Origin: a virus
Direction: 5' to 3' (one strand)
Length of the DNA stretch: 32,057 nucleotides
Virus record (IMG/VR): IMGVR_UViG_3300025096_000077
Coordinates: 1-32,057 of that record
Positions 7,015-16,282 of this stretch are shown here, piece by piece (the stretch's first letter is position 1; every line of letters begins with the position of its first letter). A program made the translations under genes and the position numbers. The notes under the pieces were generated by a model. That model did no database searches. It saw nothing but the letters and a program-made list of their open reading frames with translations, and had not been told where the DNA came from.

Positions 7015-9249
7015 TCAAATCTCAAACTTAACATACCCTGTCTGACTTGTATTACCAAACAATTGCTCAACCGTATTCACATCTCCATTTTGATATCCAC
7101 TTCCACCTCCACCACCAGCACCATTTCCATTTGCAGCATCACCACCCGTAGACCCACTACCACCACCACCTAAGAAGGAATTAGAAGTCTGCCCACCATT
7201 TACTCTATGGGCTAATCCTGCTTTGTATCCTCTTGTTATTGTATCGGTAGATTCACTTATTACACTTCCATCTCCTGCACGGAATTTAACTTTTCCCATG
7301 TCTTGACAAGCACTATATCCTTGTGCGGTCCAATACTGTCCAAAAGTACATGCAGATACTCTACCAGCGGTTGTTTCATAAGCAGACCCAGAAGGGAGCC
7401 AAGTTCCACCAGGGAAAAATCCTTGTAATGGTAATTGACCATCCCCATATCTCTCTCCTCCTTCACCTGCACCATTACCTCCCCCAGGACCATTCTCACC
7501 ACTCACTCCTACTCCTCCACCATCACCACCAACATAATCATCACCAGCTTTACCACCACCACCTACACAAGCGATAAGAGTTCCTCCTTCATATAAAAAT
7601 GTTGCTTCTCCACCACCACCTTTATCACCTTGTGGGGATTCCGCAGAACCAACCTTAACCGCATATTCTACATTTTGTTTAAGAGTCATATAAAATGATG
7701 AAACACCACCCTTACCACCAACATGGTGAGGTGGATTCTCATGAGTTCTACCTGCAGCAGCCGCCATTGTTACTTTAGCAACAATATCCTTCTCTGGTGC
7801 ATAAATGACAACAACTTTAGAACCTACTGCCGCTGAACCAATGGTAATAGAAGAATCTGCCAAGTTAGTCTCTCCACTACTATACCAACTTCCTGACAAT
7901 CCTTCATTCATATTTTCATGCTTTATAATCTCTCTAGCAGTAATAACATTTAAATTAACAATATCCGAATATAAAGGCGAATTACATGCTATGGGGTGAG
8001 TTATTCTACAAGTAACTGTTTGAATTCCAGCTGTTGCTGTACTCAATTCTAAAATAGAACCAGTAGCACCAGAAACTCTATCAGTTAAAGTTCTATTCTC
8101 CGATGTAGGACCAGAAGACACTAGTGGATCTGACTGATACTTAGCAAAATATCCTTGACTTGCTTCCAATAACATATCATTCCAATCATCTCCACCTTCT
8201 TCAATTATCAATCTTTTATTACCACCACCTGCAGGAGTATCTCCTCCAATATACAAATTGGCAGGAGAAGAAAGTGGATAACACTTATAAATTCTACCTC
8301 CTTCAACATCAATATTCCAATTTCCATTTTCCGGGAAATCTCTGATGCCGTCTATCCTAATCTGATGCCATATACCAGATTCTTCCCATGCACGAAAATT
8401 AACTTGTCTGCTTCCAGTCCATGCAATTGTATTATAATAGATATGATTACCTCTTCCACCATTACCACCATCAAATCCTGGAACAGCAACATTAACAGGA
8501 GCAACAGGAACTGATATAGTATAAGATGTCTCACCATTGGATAAATCGCTACCATTTGCTTGCCATTGATAGCTTAAAGTATCTATATTTGAATTACCAG
8601 TTACAATTCCAACTACAGTAAATCTAGCAGTACCTTGCGCTGATGCGGCATTAGTAGCAGGAATTGTTTGTGTCTCTGGTTGAGTTATAATTTGAATAGA
8701 TGGATGAAGTGTAAAATCTACTTTATTACTATCTACACTATACAAAGAAGGCCATCCAGGTGCTCCCCATGGAGAAGTAGAATCTACAACCCCCTCATTG
8801 ATTGCATTACCAGTAGAACGACCAGTAGAAACAGTAACTTGACCTCCTGAAGAATAAGCAGAAGGAACATAATCAGGTTTTAAGAAAAACTTTAACCCAT
8901 CTACAGTTGCGGCAGTACCATTCAACTCATATGTAGTAGAATTGCCATAAACTGTAAGAGTGGTAGTTGCTGCTCCCGTAATGCCCGTCAAACCTATAGC
9001 GGTCATCGTCCCATTACTCATCTTTGCTTGAGTAGGAGCACTTGTTCCCGCCAATTCATACCACCACTGATAAGAAAGAGAACCAGTATTAGTAGCATAA
9101 GATGCTGCAAGTCCAACAGGAAATGTTGCCGTAGCAATGCCTGTAAAAGTACCTACCCCACAAGTAGTAACACCAGTAGGTTGCGATAACCACGACAGCG
9201 TTGGCCCATTCAGGTCAAGGGTGGTTTTTCTCTGAATAAAATTATCCAT
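7015..9249 (-). CDS. Large fibre protein with Ig-like and glycine-rich domains
   Basis: This 744-residue protein has three visible parts. Residues 1-230 contain two Ig-like modules marked by 'LSYQWWYELAG' (about 60) and 'LSYQWQANGSDL' (about 228). Residues 270-400 form a mixed region with 'WTGSRQVNFRAWEESGIWHQIRIDG'. From about 470 there is a glycine-rich C-terminal half ('VIYAPEKDIVAKVTMAAAAG', 'VGSAESPQGDKGGGGEA', 'CVGGGGKAGDDYVGGDGGG') ending 'NTSQTGYVKFEI'. Ig-like domains on phage virions often bind cell-surface sugars, and polyglycine tips bind receptors. A host-recognition fibre is therefore likely, by inference. A strong AGGAGAT ribosome site precedes the ATG, overlapping the end of the giant gene. 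Confidence 0.75.
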   Translation of the reverse strand: MDNFIQRKTTLDLNGPTLSWLSQPTGVTTCGVGTFTGIATATFPVGLAASYATNTGSLSYQWWYELAGTSAPTQAKMSNGTMTAIGLTGITGAATTTLTVYGNSTTYELNGTAATVDGLKFFLKPDYVPSAYSSGGQVTVSTGRSTGNAINEGVVDSTSPWGAPGWPSLYSVDSNKVDFTLHPSIQIITQPETQTIPATNAASAQGTARFTVVGIVTGNSNIDTLSYQWQANGSDLSNGETSYTISVPVAPVNVAVPGFDGGNGGRGNHIYYNTIAWTGSRQVNFRAWEESGIWHQIRIDGIRDFPENGNWNIDVEGGRIYKCYPLSSPANLYIGGDTPAGGGNKRLIIEEGGDDWNDMLLEASQGYFAKYQSDPLVSSGPTSENRTLTDRVSGATGSILELSTATAGIQTVTCRITHPIACNSPLYSDIVNLNVITAREIIKHENMNEGLSGSWYSSGETNLADSSITIGSAAVGSKVVVIYAPEKDIVAKVTMAAAAGRTHENPPHHVGGKGGVSSFYMTLKQNVEYAVKVGSAESPQGDKGGGGEATFLYEGGTLIACVGGGGKAGDDYVGGDGGGVGVSGENGPGGGNGAGEGGERYGDGQLPLQGFFPGGTWLPSGSAYETTAGRVSACTFGQYWTAQGYSACQDMGKVKFRAGDGSVISESTDTITRGYKAGLAHRVNGGQTSNSFLGGGGSGSTGGDAANGNGAGGGGGSGYQNGDVNTVEQLFGNTSQTGYVKFEI

Positions 9250-9260
9250 TAACTATCTCC

Positions 9261-12200
9261 TCAACCGAAGTTTTGACCACCAACTACACCATAGAAACTA
9301 CTTCCACCATCAAATGTTCTAAAGGAATAAATGTCTGACTTACCTGCTCCCGTGGATACTACAGGAATTACTCCACCACCAGGCCACAGAAGGTCAATAG
9401 CATCACCACTATTATCATAGAATGTTTCAATTCCAGTAGTATTATTCGCTGGAGAAACTACGCTAAATCCACCAGTAGAGTCCTGCAAGAACTTAATCGT
9501 AAAGGCACTTCCCTCAGAAGGAATATTCTTTAACTTAACCTGGTTAATATCCTGATCAACAGTACATGTAAATGTCTGTGCTGATGTAAGATCCAATGTA
9601 AGAACATTAGAAGCACTAGTAACGATACCAACCTTATTACGAGATGCAACTAATCTCATTACACCTTCAACATCTAAGGTATCTCTGGCAACAGAAGTTC
9701 CGATACCAACCTTAGATGTAGTAGTGCTTACATTAAATACTGTTCCACCTGTTCCAACATTTAAAGTGCGAGAAGTAGTTACTCCTGCCTCAATGTATCC
9801 AGTAGTAGGTGAAATAAAGTTATAACTTGTTGCAGTAATAGACCCACCAACCACTACATCATAAGTGAAGTCAGCAGTACCAATAAACCTAGACCTATTA
9901 GCAACATACAAATCAGTCTTACCTGTTCCAGCACCAGCCTTGTCATCACCGACTTGCAGACTGAAACTACTGTTAGGTATGGTCGTTCCAATTCCCACAT
10001 TTACATTGCTAACTGGATAAACTCCCGTTCCAATTCCCGATGCAACACCATTCCATCTGCTATCAGTTGGAAGATTAGTCAACGCAGAACCATCACCCGC
10101 ATAAGTTGATGCATACATGCCACCAACGATATTAAGTTTAAAACGGGCAGCATTCGTAGAAGCACTGGTAGTTGCAATACCAACATTTCCAGAACCATCA
10201 ACAAAGAAGACAGATGAACCAGAACCAACCTTAAGTGTTATGTCAGTTCCAATACCAGCATATGTAGTGGTACCAATACCCACATTATCAAATATTGCAG
10301 TAGATGTATTGGTTGAAATACTTACATTACCAAAGCGTCTCCAAGCATTACCGGAGGTATAAACCCATCCCATGTATCCGCCTTGGGCTGGATCAGAGTT
10401 CCATGCTACATCTCCAGGGTTACCTGCAAGAGAAGGAGTTGCAATTCCTACCGTATACTTACGTGAAACAGTAGCATCTCCTTGGAGGAATAAATGATTT
10501 GCTTCCAAACCAGCAGAAGATGTAGAAGTAACCTTCTTACTAAAGACAACAGGACCATCAAATTCTGAAAGAATATCATTATCTGGACCACCCTCAACCT
10601 TTAAAGAACGACTAATAGTTGCTTCTTGAGGGGTAATAACATCAAATCCAACACTAGATCCTGTATCAGCAATATCCTCACCAGTTACAGTAGGAATAGG
10701 AGCATCAAATAATTCTTCTTGTCCTGTAGCAGAACTTACCTTCTTATTACCAATGTAGAAGTCACCATCACTATTCATAGCAGTGTAAACAACTACACCA
10801 CCATCCTTCTTAGTAGACTGTGCCAACAATTCTTCTGACTTAGACAGCTGTCTATCCTGACGCTCAGGTAAAGAAGTAGAGTAGTTACCTGGACCATATC
10901 CCAGATATTCAAATGTATGACCGGATGCACGAAGAATAGAATTTCTACGCAACTCAACTGGAGTTACACGTATTCTTCTAACAACAGTCGCATCAATATG
11001 AGTCTTACGCTTAGTTCCTAAAATACCACGGAATACATTTATAGGATTATCCGCTACCGTAGTTTTAATTCTAACAATCTCATCACCAATTAACAGATAA
11101 TCACCAATACGAAGTCCCAAATTAGAAAGATTAGTAAGACTAATTTCTGTTGTGGTTGCCGTAGCAATTGCAGCATCTAAAGTTGTTGTAACTCCATCAT
11201 ATTCAATAATCTGACGACCACCAATATTCTCATTTTCATTAGTAATACTACCTGCCTGAGAAACAAAACCTTCTCTATAAGCACGCAGTGTTCCAGTTGT
11301 AGCAGGAGCAGAAGTTCCAACTCCAACATTCATTACAAATGTAGTAAGACCTACATTCTCTGTTACAACAAACGAATCGTTATAATAATCATTCGCAGCA
11401 CCAGCAATTCTAATTCTATTATCAACCCTTAAACCATGATTATCAGAAGTAACAACAGTTGCTACACCAGATATCCTATCATATGTCAAAGAAGAAACAC
11501 TAATAGAAGCACCAGTAGGATATGATATTGCATCAGATGTTAAATTAGCACCCAAACCAGTCGTGGAAGCATTACCTACAGTAGATGCAGATGAAACATT
11601 AATTTCTTTCGTTAATCCTGTTGTAATTCCAACAATTCTATACAGTTGGTTATAATCCTGACAATTAGCAGAAGATACACCAGCAATTCTTATAACATCT
11701 CCAGCATTATCATAAATGCTTGTTACACTTACAACACCTACACTATGACCAGTGGTAGTTGCAATACCCACCACATGCATAGTGTTACCAACACCATATG
11801 CAGAACCACCATCCATAATAATACAAGAGGTAATTCCACCAACAGCATCAACACTAACCATTGCTGTTGCAAACTTACCAGTTGTTGAAGATCCAATGGA
11901 AACTAACTTAGCATCATAAAGTGTTGTTGCTGAACCACTACCATATTTTGTACCACTGTTCGCAATACTAACCTTAGTGATGCGATTATATCCATGATCA
12001 TAAGAAGTAAAGATAGTATGAGAACTACCGACTATAGTAGCAGTTCCATCAGACATAATATTAGTAATTCCAATACCAACTGCAGTATCACTTAAATTCT
12101 TAGTAAGTGTTTCTTTTGTAAGACTACTCTGTGGCTCATCAATAACAACTTCACCAACTGGAGTTGGAAGAGCAAAAGAAACAGAATCCTGAGGGTCAGA

Positions 12201-15200
12201 TGAAGGTGTATCTCTATTGTTTTGTGGATAGAGATTCTTAACTGGCTGTGAGAAGTTCTCATTTAAGAACGGAGCAACACTTGGAGAGTTAGTAGCATTA
12301 AGTATCATCAAATGATAGATACCATCTTGCTCTCCCGCAATGTACTTCTGAACCTGTTGAGAGCGATAAACGTAATAGGTATTCTTATAATCTTTACGAT
12401 TAAAATAAGGTAAAGAAGTAGTTCTACTATTAATATCATTACTAAATGTTCCCGGATCTCCCGAAAGAGGACCATAGAAACACTTAGCACTACTAATACC
12501 AGAAACAGTGAAAGTATTATTATATGCAGTACTAGTAAGACCACTAGTATTTTCGGTACTAGTTACTTGAAGAGTTTCAATAACAGAACCAACTGATAAT
12601 TCATGAGGAACTTCAGTTGTATAGTATGCATTTGACCCATCCCATGTTGCATTAGCAATAAATCTTGGATTTCTATTCTCACTTACATTACTTAAAGTAA
12701 CTGTTGTGGGACTAAAATAAGAAGCAATTTCAGTATTATCATCTCCTCTCGTATCATTAGATTCTTGAAGAACAAAACCCTCAATAGGAGGTCTTGCTGA
12801 GGTAATTCCACTTCCCGATGGAATTACATATCTCATCTTATAAATTGTATCCCCTAAGTTTCTAGTATCAGGTTTTCTGGTAATAAACGTTCTAGGAGTT
12901 GCATCTCCCAATGCAGTGGTTCCCAAGGATACAACCTTTGAAGAAAGATTATTATCAGTTCCTGCTATCGCAACATTAATATACCACTGACCTGCAGTAC
13001 TATTATACTGAACTGGGTGACCTATATCACCAGAATTCTTATCAGAAACCCTAGACAGCACATTCGTTGTTCCACCCAAATCATTAAGGGATAGAACAGG
13101 ATCTGCATTTCTAGCATCATTTAATGTGGAAGCAACCTTTATTTGATTGGTTCCAACACCAGAAGTAACTGCATAATAAAGGGTATTATTATCAACCCCA
13201 TCAGGTAATTGCCCAGTATCCGAGACAAATCTAATAGACTCACCATCAATGAACTGGTGAGGTTTGGTAAAGGTAATAGTATTAGAAGAAATACTATTAG
13301 CAGTCCCTGCTAGATTTCTACCAACAATAGATATCTTCTCAGAACTTATTTCCTCATACCCTCCTGTCACTGGACTAACACCTTGAGTGTTAGGCATTAC
13401 AATTTTAGCAGAATATTGAGTTGTTACTCCACTCTGAGTTAATAAACACTTAAGATGATCATCTTCCTTTGCACCAATTCTATATCCTTCAATAACATTA
13501 ACTGGAGGAACTTCTGAGTTTTTCTGATTATAAAGATACAAATGACAAGTAGTAGATGTTCCAACAGCTTGAGTAACAGTTTGTCCTACATCAATTGCAG
13601 TATATTCTATATTTGTATCAGAATTGGTAATCTCTTTAGGTGGAATAACATGCGTAATATATCCTACATCATCCCTCGTGAAAGAATCTCTCCTATATCC
13701 ACTAGAGATAAGAGAAGAAGCACCAAAGTTAGAGTTAGAGTTAGTAATTGACTGGTCACCACCACTCTTAGCAACAAAGTGTTGGGAATAACCAATCGCA
13801 AAGACAGAAACAACCTGTAATACAGCGTTATTATCACACTTAATATGATAGTTGCTATATGCTGGCTTATAAACTGCTAGCGAATCGCTGTGTATATTCT
13901 CATTACCTGCATAAGTACTATCTTGATATGCACCACTAGTCTCATCATACTTAACAAAAGCATTATTATCCTTCTGCAATCCAATACCCGTAAACTGGGC
14001 AAGAACCATTGATTTAAATCCATCTGCTTTATCACCATCAGCATACAAACCACACATACCATATACTGACCTCAGAGAGCAGTTAAAGATATATGGTGAA
14101 GAAGAAGCTACCGTATCAACAGCAAGGTTAACAGTCGATCCTGTAACAGTGGGAAGGGCATTAGAAGGAGCAGTCGAAACTTTATACTTAAATTCTGTAG
14201 AACTTACAACATCACTAATTACAAACTGACCATCATATCCAGATGCAGTAATTCCATTAATTCTAATTGCAGTGTCTGTATCAGCACCTGTGAGAGCAGT
14301 AGTTGTGGTAACAGTAATAGTTGTAGTAGGAGTTGCACCATCACCTGCTTTAATACTATTGATACCTACTTGGCCACCTGTTGGTCCAACAATCCTATAT
14401 TCATCAATCTTAGGTTGAATATCCAATCCTGCTGAAGGATAATCAGGTTCAATTTCACGACCAGAAGAAGGTCCATAAGCAAGACCCACCTTCTCATAAT
14501 ACATATCCAGATCAGTTCTGGTACTGGAAGAGAATGTGAGGAAAGTATCATCAATACTAACAGTATTTGCACCATCAGCATACTCAAAACAAGTTAATTT
14601 ATGGTGAGAGAAGTTAGGAACAAAAGTATTAGTCGTATAATCCTTATATACTAATCCATTTGGATCTCCATCAAACATAGAGAACTGATAGAGATAACAT
14701 CCACCAGTTACACGGAATAAAGCAGATCTCTCAATATTGTCGTTTGTTGGATTAGGAACATACTTAGGTCTTATCTTTGTCTTTCTTAAATCTAAACCTA
14801 CAATCGAAGTACCACGAGGAAGAATTACACCACCGTAGATACTATTAAGCTTATAAAGTGCATTATTTTCACTACTTAAATCAAAATTAGTTGAAAGGTC
14901 CCACTGAGGAAAATCAGTTGAAGTAGTTCCATTCCTTAATTTATAACTATTTGCTCCATCCGGAATCCATCCAGGTCTATTATCTACTGTATGCTCACCA
15001 GGATACAATAATATTGTCGTCTTACCAAATCTATCGTTCTCTAATCCCTTCTGATATGAAAATCTAGATGCCTCAATCAATGCACGTTGAATAGTCTTAA
15101 ACGGACGTGTGAGTGAATTACCCTGATTCTCAATACTGTCAGTAGAATCTAAATCATTTGGGTTGACATAAAGAATATTACCGCGAGTATTCTTTATAAA

Positions 15201-15224
15201 ATTATCTAATCGACTTAGAGGCAT
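9261..15224 (-). CDS. Giant structural protein (1987 aa), fibre or baseplate-associated
   Basis: This single 1987-residue frame is the largest gene in the window. The N-terminus ('NTRGNILYVNPNDLDSTDS', 'RPFKTIQRALIEASRFSYQ', residues 14-57) resembles pectate-lyase-like beta-helix openings. A long middle section is beta-rich with repeated 'SGI...V....HGL' turns. Around residues 1420-1450 there is a distinctive 'SGHTFEYLGYGPGNYSTSLPE' segment, followed by 'DGDFYIGNKKVSSATGQEELFDAP'. The last 450 residues carry VGIGTT-type units ('VNVGIGTTIPNSSFSLQVGD'). Such very long proteins are typical of T4-like cyanophages, where they are virion structural proteins of unclear position. It shares modules with the smaller fibre proteins downstream, so it is probably part of the fibre or baseplate periphery. 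No frameshift or stop is seen. Confidence 0.7.
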   Translation of the reverse strand: MPLSRLDNFIKNTRGNILYVNPNDLDSTDSIENQGNSLTRPFKTIQRALIEASRFSYQKGLENDRFGKTTILLYPGEHTVDNRPGWIPDGANSYKLRNGTTSTDFPQWDLSTNFDLSSENNALYKLNSIYGGVILPRGTSIVGLDLRKTKIRPKYVPNPTNDNIERSALFRVTGGCYLYQFSMFDGDPNGLVYKDYTTNTFVPNFSHHKLTCFEYADGANTVSIDDTFLTFSSSTRTDLDMYYEKVGLAYGPSSGREIEPDYPSAGLDIQPKIDEYRIVGPTGGQVGINSIKAGDGATPTTTITVTTTTALTGADTDTAIRINGITASGYDGQFVISDVVSSTEFKYKVSTAPSNALPTVTGSTVNLAVDTVASSSPYIFNCSLRSVYGMCGLYADGDKADGFKSMVLAQFTGIGLQKDNNAFVKYDETSGAYQDSTYAGNENIHSDSLAVYKPAYSNYHIKCDNNAVLQVVSVFAIGYSQHFVAKSGGDQSITNSNSNFGASSLISSGYRRDSFTRDDVGYITHVIPPKEITNSDTNIEYTAIDVGQTVTQAVGTSTTCHLYLYNQKNSEVPPVNVIEGYRIGAKEDDHLKCLLTQSGVTTQYSAKIVMPNTQGVSPVTGGYEEISSEKISIVGRNLAGTANSISSNTITFTKPHQFIDGESIRFVSDTGQLPDGVDNNTLYYAVTSGVGTNQIKVASTLNDARNADPVLSLNDLGGTTNVLSRVSDKNSGDIGHPVQYNSTAGQWYINVAIAGTDNNLSSKVVSLGTTALGDATPRTFITRKPDTRNLGDTIYKMRYVIPSGSGITSARPPIEGFVLQESNDTRGDDNTEIASYFSPTTVTLSNVSENRNPRFIANATWDGSNAYYTTEVPHELSVGSVIETLQVTSTENTSGLTSTAYNNTFTVSGISSAKCFYGPLSGDPGTFSNDINSRTTSLPYFNRKDYKNTYYVYRSQQVQKYIAGEQDGIYHLMILNATNSPSVAPFLNENFSQPVKNLYPQNNRDTPSSDPQDSVSFALPTPVGEVVIDEPQSSLTKETLTKNLSDTAVGIGITNIMSDGTATIVGSSHTIFTSYDHGYNRITKVSIANSGTKYGSGSATTLYDAKLVSIGSSTTGKFATAMVSVDAVGGITSCIIMDGGSAYGVGNTMHVVGIATTTGHSVGVVSVTSIYDNAGDVIRIAGVSSANCQDYNQLYRIVGITTGLTKEINVSSASTVGNASTTGLGANLTSDAISYPTGASISVSSLTYDRISGVATVVTSDNHGLRVDNRIRIAGAANDYYNDSFVVTENVGLTTFVMNVGVGTSAPATTGTLRAYREGFVSQAGSITNENENIGGRQIIEYDGVTTTLDAAIATATTTEISLTNLSNLGLRIGDYLLIGDEIVRIKTTVADNPINVFRGILGTKRKTHIDATVVRRIRVTPVELRRNSILRASGHTFEYLGYGPGNYSTSLPERQDRQLSKSEELLAQSTKKDGGVVVYTAMNSDGDFYIGNKKVSSATGQEELFDAPIPTVTGEDIADTGSSVGFDVITPQEATISRSLKVEGGPDNDILSEFDGPVVFSKKVTSTSSAGLEANHLFLQGDATVSRKYTVGIATPSLAGNPGDVAWNSDPAQGGYMGWVYTSGNAWRRFGNVSISTNTSTAIFDNVGIGTTTYAGIGTDITLKVGSGSSVFFVDGSGNVGIATTSASTNAARFKLNIVGGMYASTYAGDGSALTNLPTDSRWNGVASGIGTGVYPVSNVNVGIGTTIPNSSFSLQVGDDKAGAGTGKTDLYVANRSRFIGTADFTYDVVVGGSITATSYNFISPTTGYIEAGVTTSRTLNVGTGGTVFNVSTTTSKVGIGTSVARDTLDVEGVMRLVASRNKVGIVTSASNVLTLDLTSAQTFTCTVDQDINQVKLKNIPSEGSAFTIKFLQDSTGGFSVVSPANNTTGIETFYDNSGDAIDLLWPGGGVIPVVSTGAGKSDIYSFRTFDGGSSFYGVVGGQNFG

Positions 15225-15263
15225 CTTCTTCGCACAATGAGTTCTGTTATGGATTATTTAGCT

Positions 15264-15440
15264 TTAATCCTGTCCTTCATATTCATGTTTATCTACGAGA
15301 TACTCAATTGTTGTAGCAATATCACTCATCGCATCTCGAATATGATATTGTTGACCTGATTCTTGTTGTCGCGTTTCAATATCCAACAGTGACCATCGCC
15401 ACTGTTTCAATTGTTTAGAATACCAAACCTTTATTTCCAT
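15264..15440 (-). CDS. Hypothetical 58-residue protein
   Basis: A short gene on the minus strand, beginning 'MEIKVWYSKQLKQWRWSLL' and ending 'YLVDKHEYEGQD'. It occupies most of the 223-base gap between the 2OG oxygenase and the giant structural gene. The ATG at 15440 lies 7 bases after the oxygenase stop, and the frame is open for 58 codons to TAA. It is rich in Trp, Gln and charged residues, with a likely C-terminal helix and no membrane segment. No family is recognised. The close packing and the lack of any other use of this space support it. A CATAAATA motif at 15452-15445 is too near the ATG to be its own promoter. Confidence 0.55.
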   Translation of the reverse strand: MEIKVWYSKQLKQWRWSLLDIETRQQESGQQYHIRDAMSDIATTIEYLVDKHEYEGQD

Positions 15441-15447
15441 AATTTAT

Positions 15448-16038
15448 TTATGGACGCAAATCAATATTAAAAGAAACAGATATTCTCTCTTGATTAGATT
15501 CATTCTCAGCAACATGGTGTGTAAGAAATGAAGGGAATACTACCATTCCTCCTTCCTGAGGTTCCAAATAATAATCCAAATAAGTAGAGGTACTCTCCTT
15601 AAATCCCTCAGAATAAGACTCCAATTCAGCATATCTGTCAAAAGCCTGATGATTACTAAACCATAATTCTCCACAATTTTTAGGAGTTTTAATCCACCAC
15701 ACTCCAGACAGATGAGAGTGTGGATGCGTGTGGTATTTGTTATAAGCACCTTTAGGATTAACATTAATCCAAAGATTGGTAATTTTTAACCCTACATTCT
15801 CTTTAAAAATCTTTTCAATAGAAAAATAATCTACTACTTCCTTTAAAACAGTATCTATTAAAATATTAGGTTCCCCAGGCAAGATAGGCTGGGATTGCCA
15901 TCCACGTTTATTTGATTTAACAACCCCCTTCTTATCCCTCTTTCTCTCCGAATGTATGTATGAAGTTACATCTTCCTTAATTATTTTAAAATTCCTTACC
16001 TTAATCTCATGGATACTCAAAGGAAATAAAGATCTCAT
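15448..16038 (-). CDS. 2OG-Fe(II) oxygenase (TIGR02466-like)
   Basis: This 196-residue protein is a putative 2OG-Fe(II) dioxygenase of the type often seen in T4-like cyanophages. Visible features are 'NPKGAYNKYHTHPHSHLSGVWWI' at about 94-116 (H103 and H105 as candidate metal ligands), 'GELWFSNHQAFDR', and 'GGMVVFPSFLTHHVAENESNQERISVSFNI' (distal H174 or H175, R185 for 2-oxoglutarate). The family is known mostly by sequence and its substrates are undetermined. The start overlaps the 64-residue gene's stop as ATGA, and both lie behind a near-consensus sigma-70-type promoter. It is the third oxygenase in this window and is only distantly similar to the other two. Confidence 0.8.
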   Translation of the reverse strand: MRSLFPLSIHEIKVRNFKIIKEDVTSYIHSERKRDKKGVVKSNKRGWQSQPILPGEPNILIDTVLKEVVDYFSIEKIFKENVGLKITNLWINVNPKGAYNKYHTHPHSHLSGVWWIKTPKNCGELWFSNHQAFDRYAELESYSEGFKESTSTYLDYYLEPQEGGMVVFPSFLTHHVAENESNQERISVSFNIDLRP

Positions 16039-16229
16039 GTCTTCTCTGATAAAGGTTCTGCATAAACCAATCTTTCCTCAGGACATGTCTTGCGCACTAC
16101 ATCCAATACATTCATGAATTCTTCTACAGTATCACAATCTACTACCTTCTCATCCCCTTCATTAGAATAAAGGTAAAATGATCTCTTTGCGGTGTCTACC
16201 ACACACTTCATCAAATACTCGTCTTCCAT
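16035..16229 (-). CDS. Small conserved-type hypothetical protein (64 aa)
   Basis: This 64-residue protein ('MKCVVDTAKRSFYLYSNEGD', 'VDCDTVEEFMNVLDVVRKTC') is probably a small alpha/beta domain: two strands, a turn, then a helix, with an acidic tail. I recognise it only as the kind of short protein common in marine T4-like phages, and no function can be given. It is the first gene after the 16254-16282 promoter and overlaps the 2OG oxygenase by four bases (ATGA), so the two are probably expressed together. An in-frame internal Met at residue 7 could be the real start, since no clear ribosome site marks either. Confidence 0.65.
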   Translation of the reverse strand: MEDEYLMKCVVDTAKRSFYLYSNEGDEKVVDCDTVEEFMNVLDVVRKTCPEERLVYAEPLSEKT

Positions 16230-16253
16230 GCAGTTGATACAGACTACTGTGTC

Positions 16254-16282
16254 ATTATACCACAGTTATTCCTAGGCGTCAA
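16254..16282 (-). promoter_or_regulatory. Near-consensus sigma-70-type promoter
   Basis: Minus strand: TTGACG at 16282-16277, a 17-base spacer, and TATAAT at 16259-16254 with TGG directly before it (extended -10). The -35 element lies inside the last codons and stop of the 16272-16610 gene. The predicted start site is near 16247, leaving a leader of about 18 bases to the 16229 ATG. It should drive the 64-residue gene and the 2OG oxygenase. Confidence 0.8.

Noticed and set aside
7323-7577. His/Leu-rich plus-strand reading frame
   Set aside because: Antisense shadow of the glycine-rich half of the 744-residue fibre. The composition is an artefact.
12308-12544. Hydrophobic minus-strand frame inside the giant gene
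   Set aside because: An out-of-frame shadow within a continuous 1987-codon gene. Its hydrophobic look comes from reading Thr/Ser/Val codons one base off.
15445-15452. CATAAATA as a late promoter for the 58-residue gene
   Set aside because: It ends only five bases before the ATG, too close for transcription to include the start codon. It might serve the giant gene but that is unsupported.
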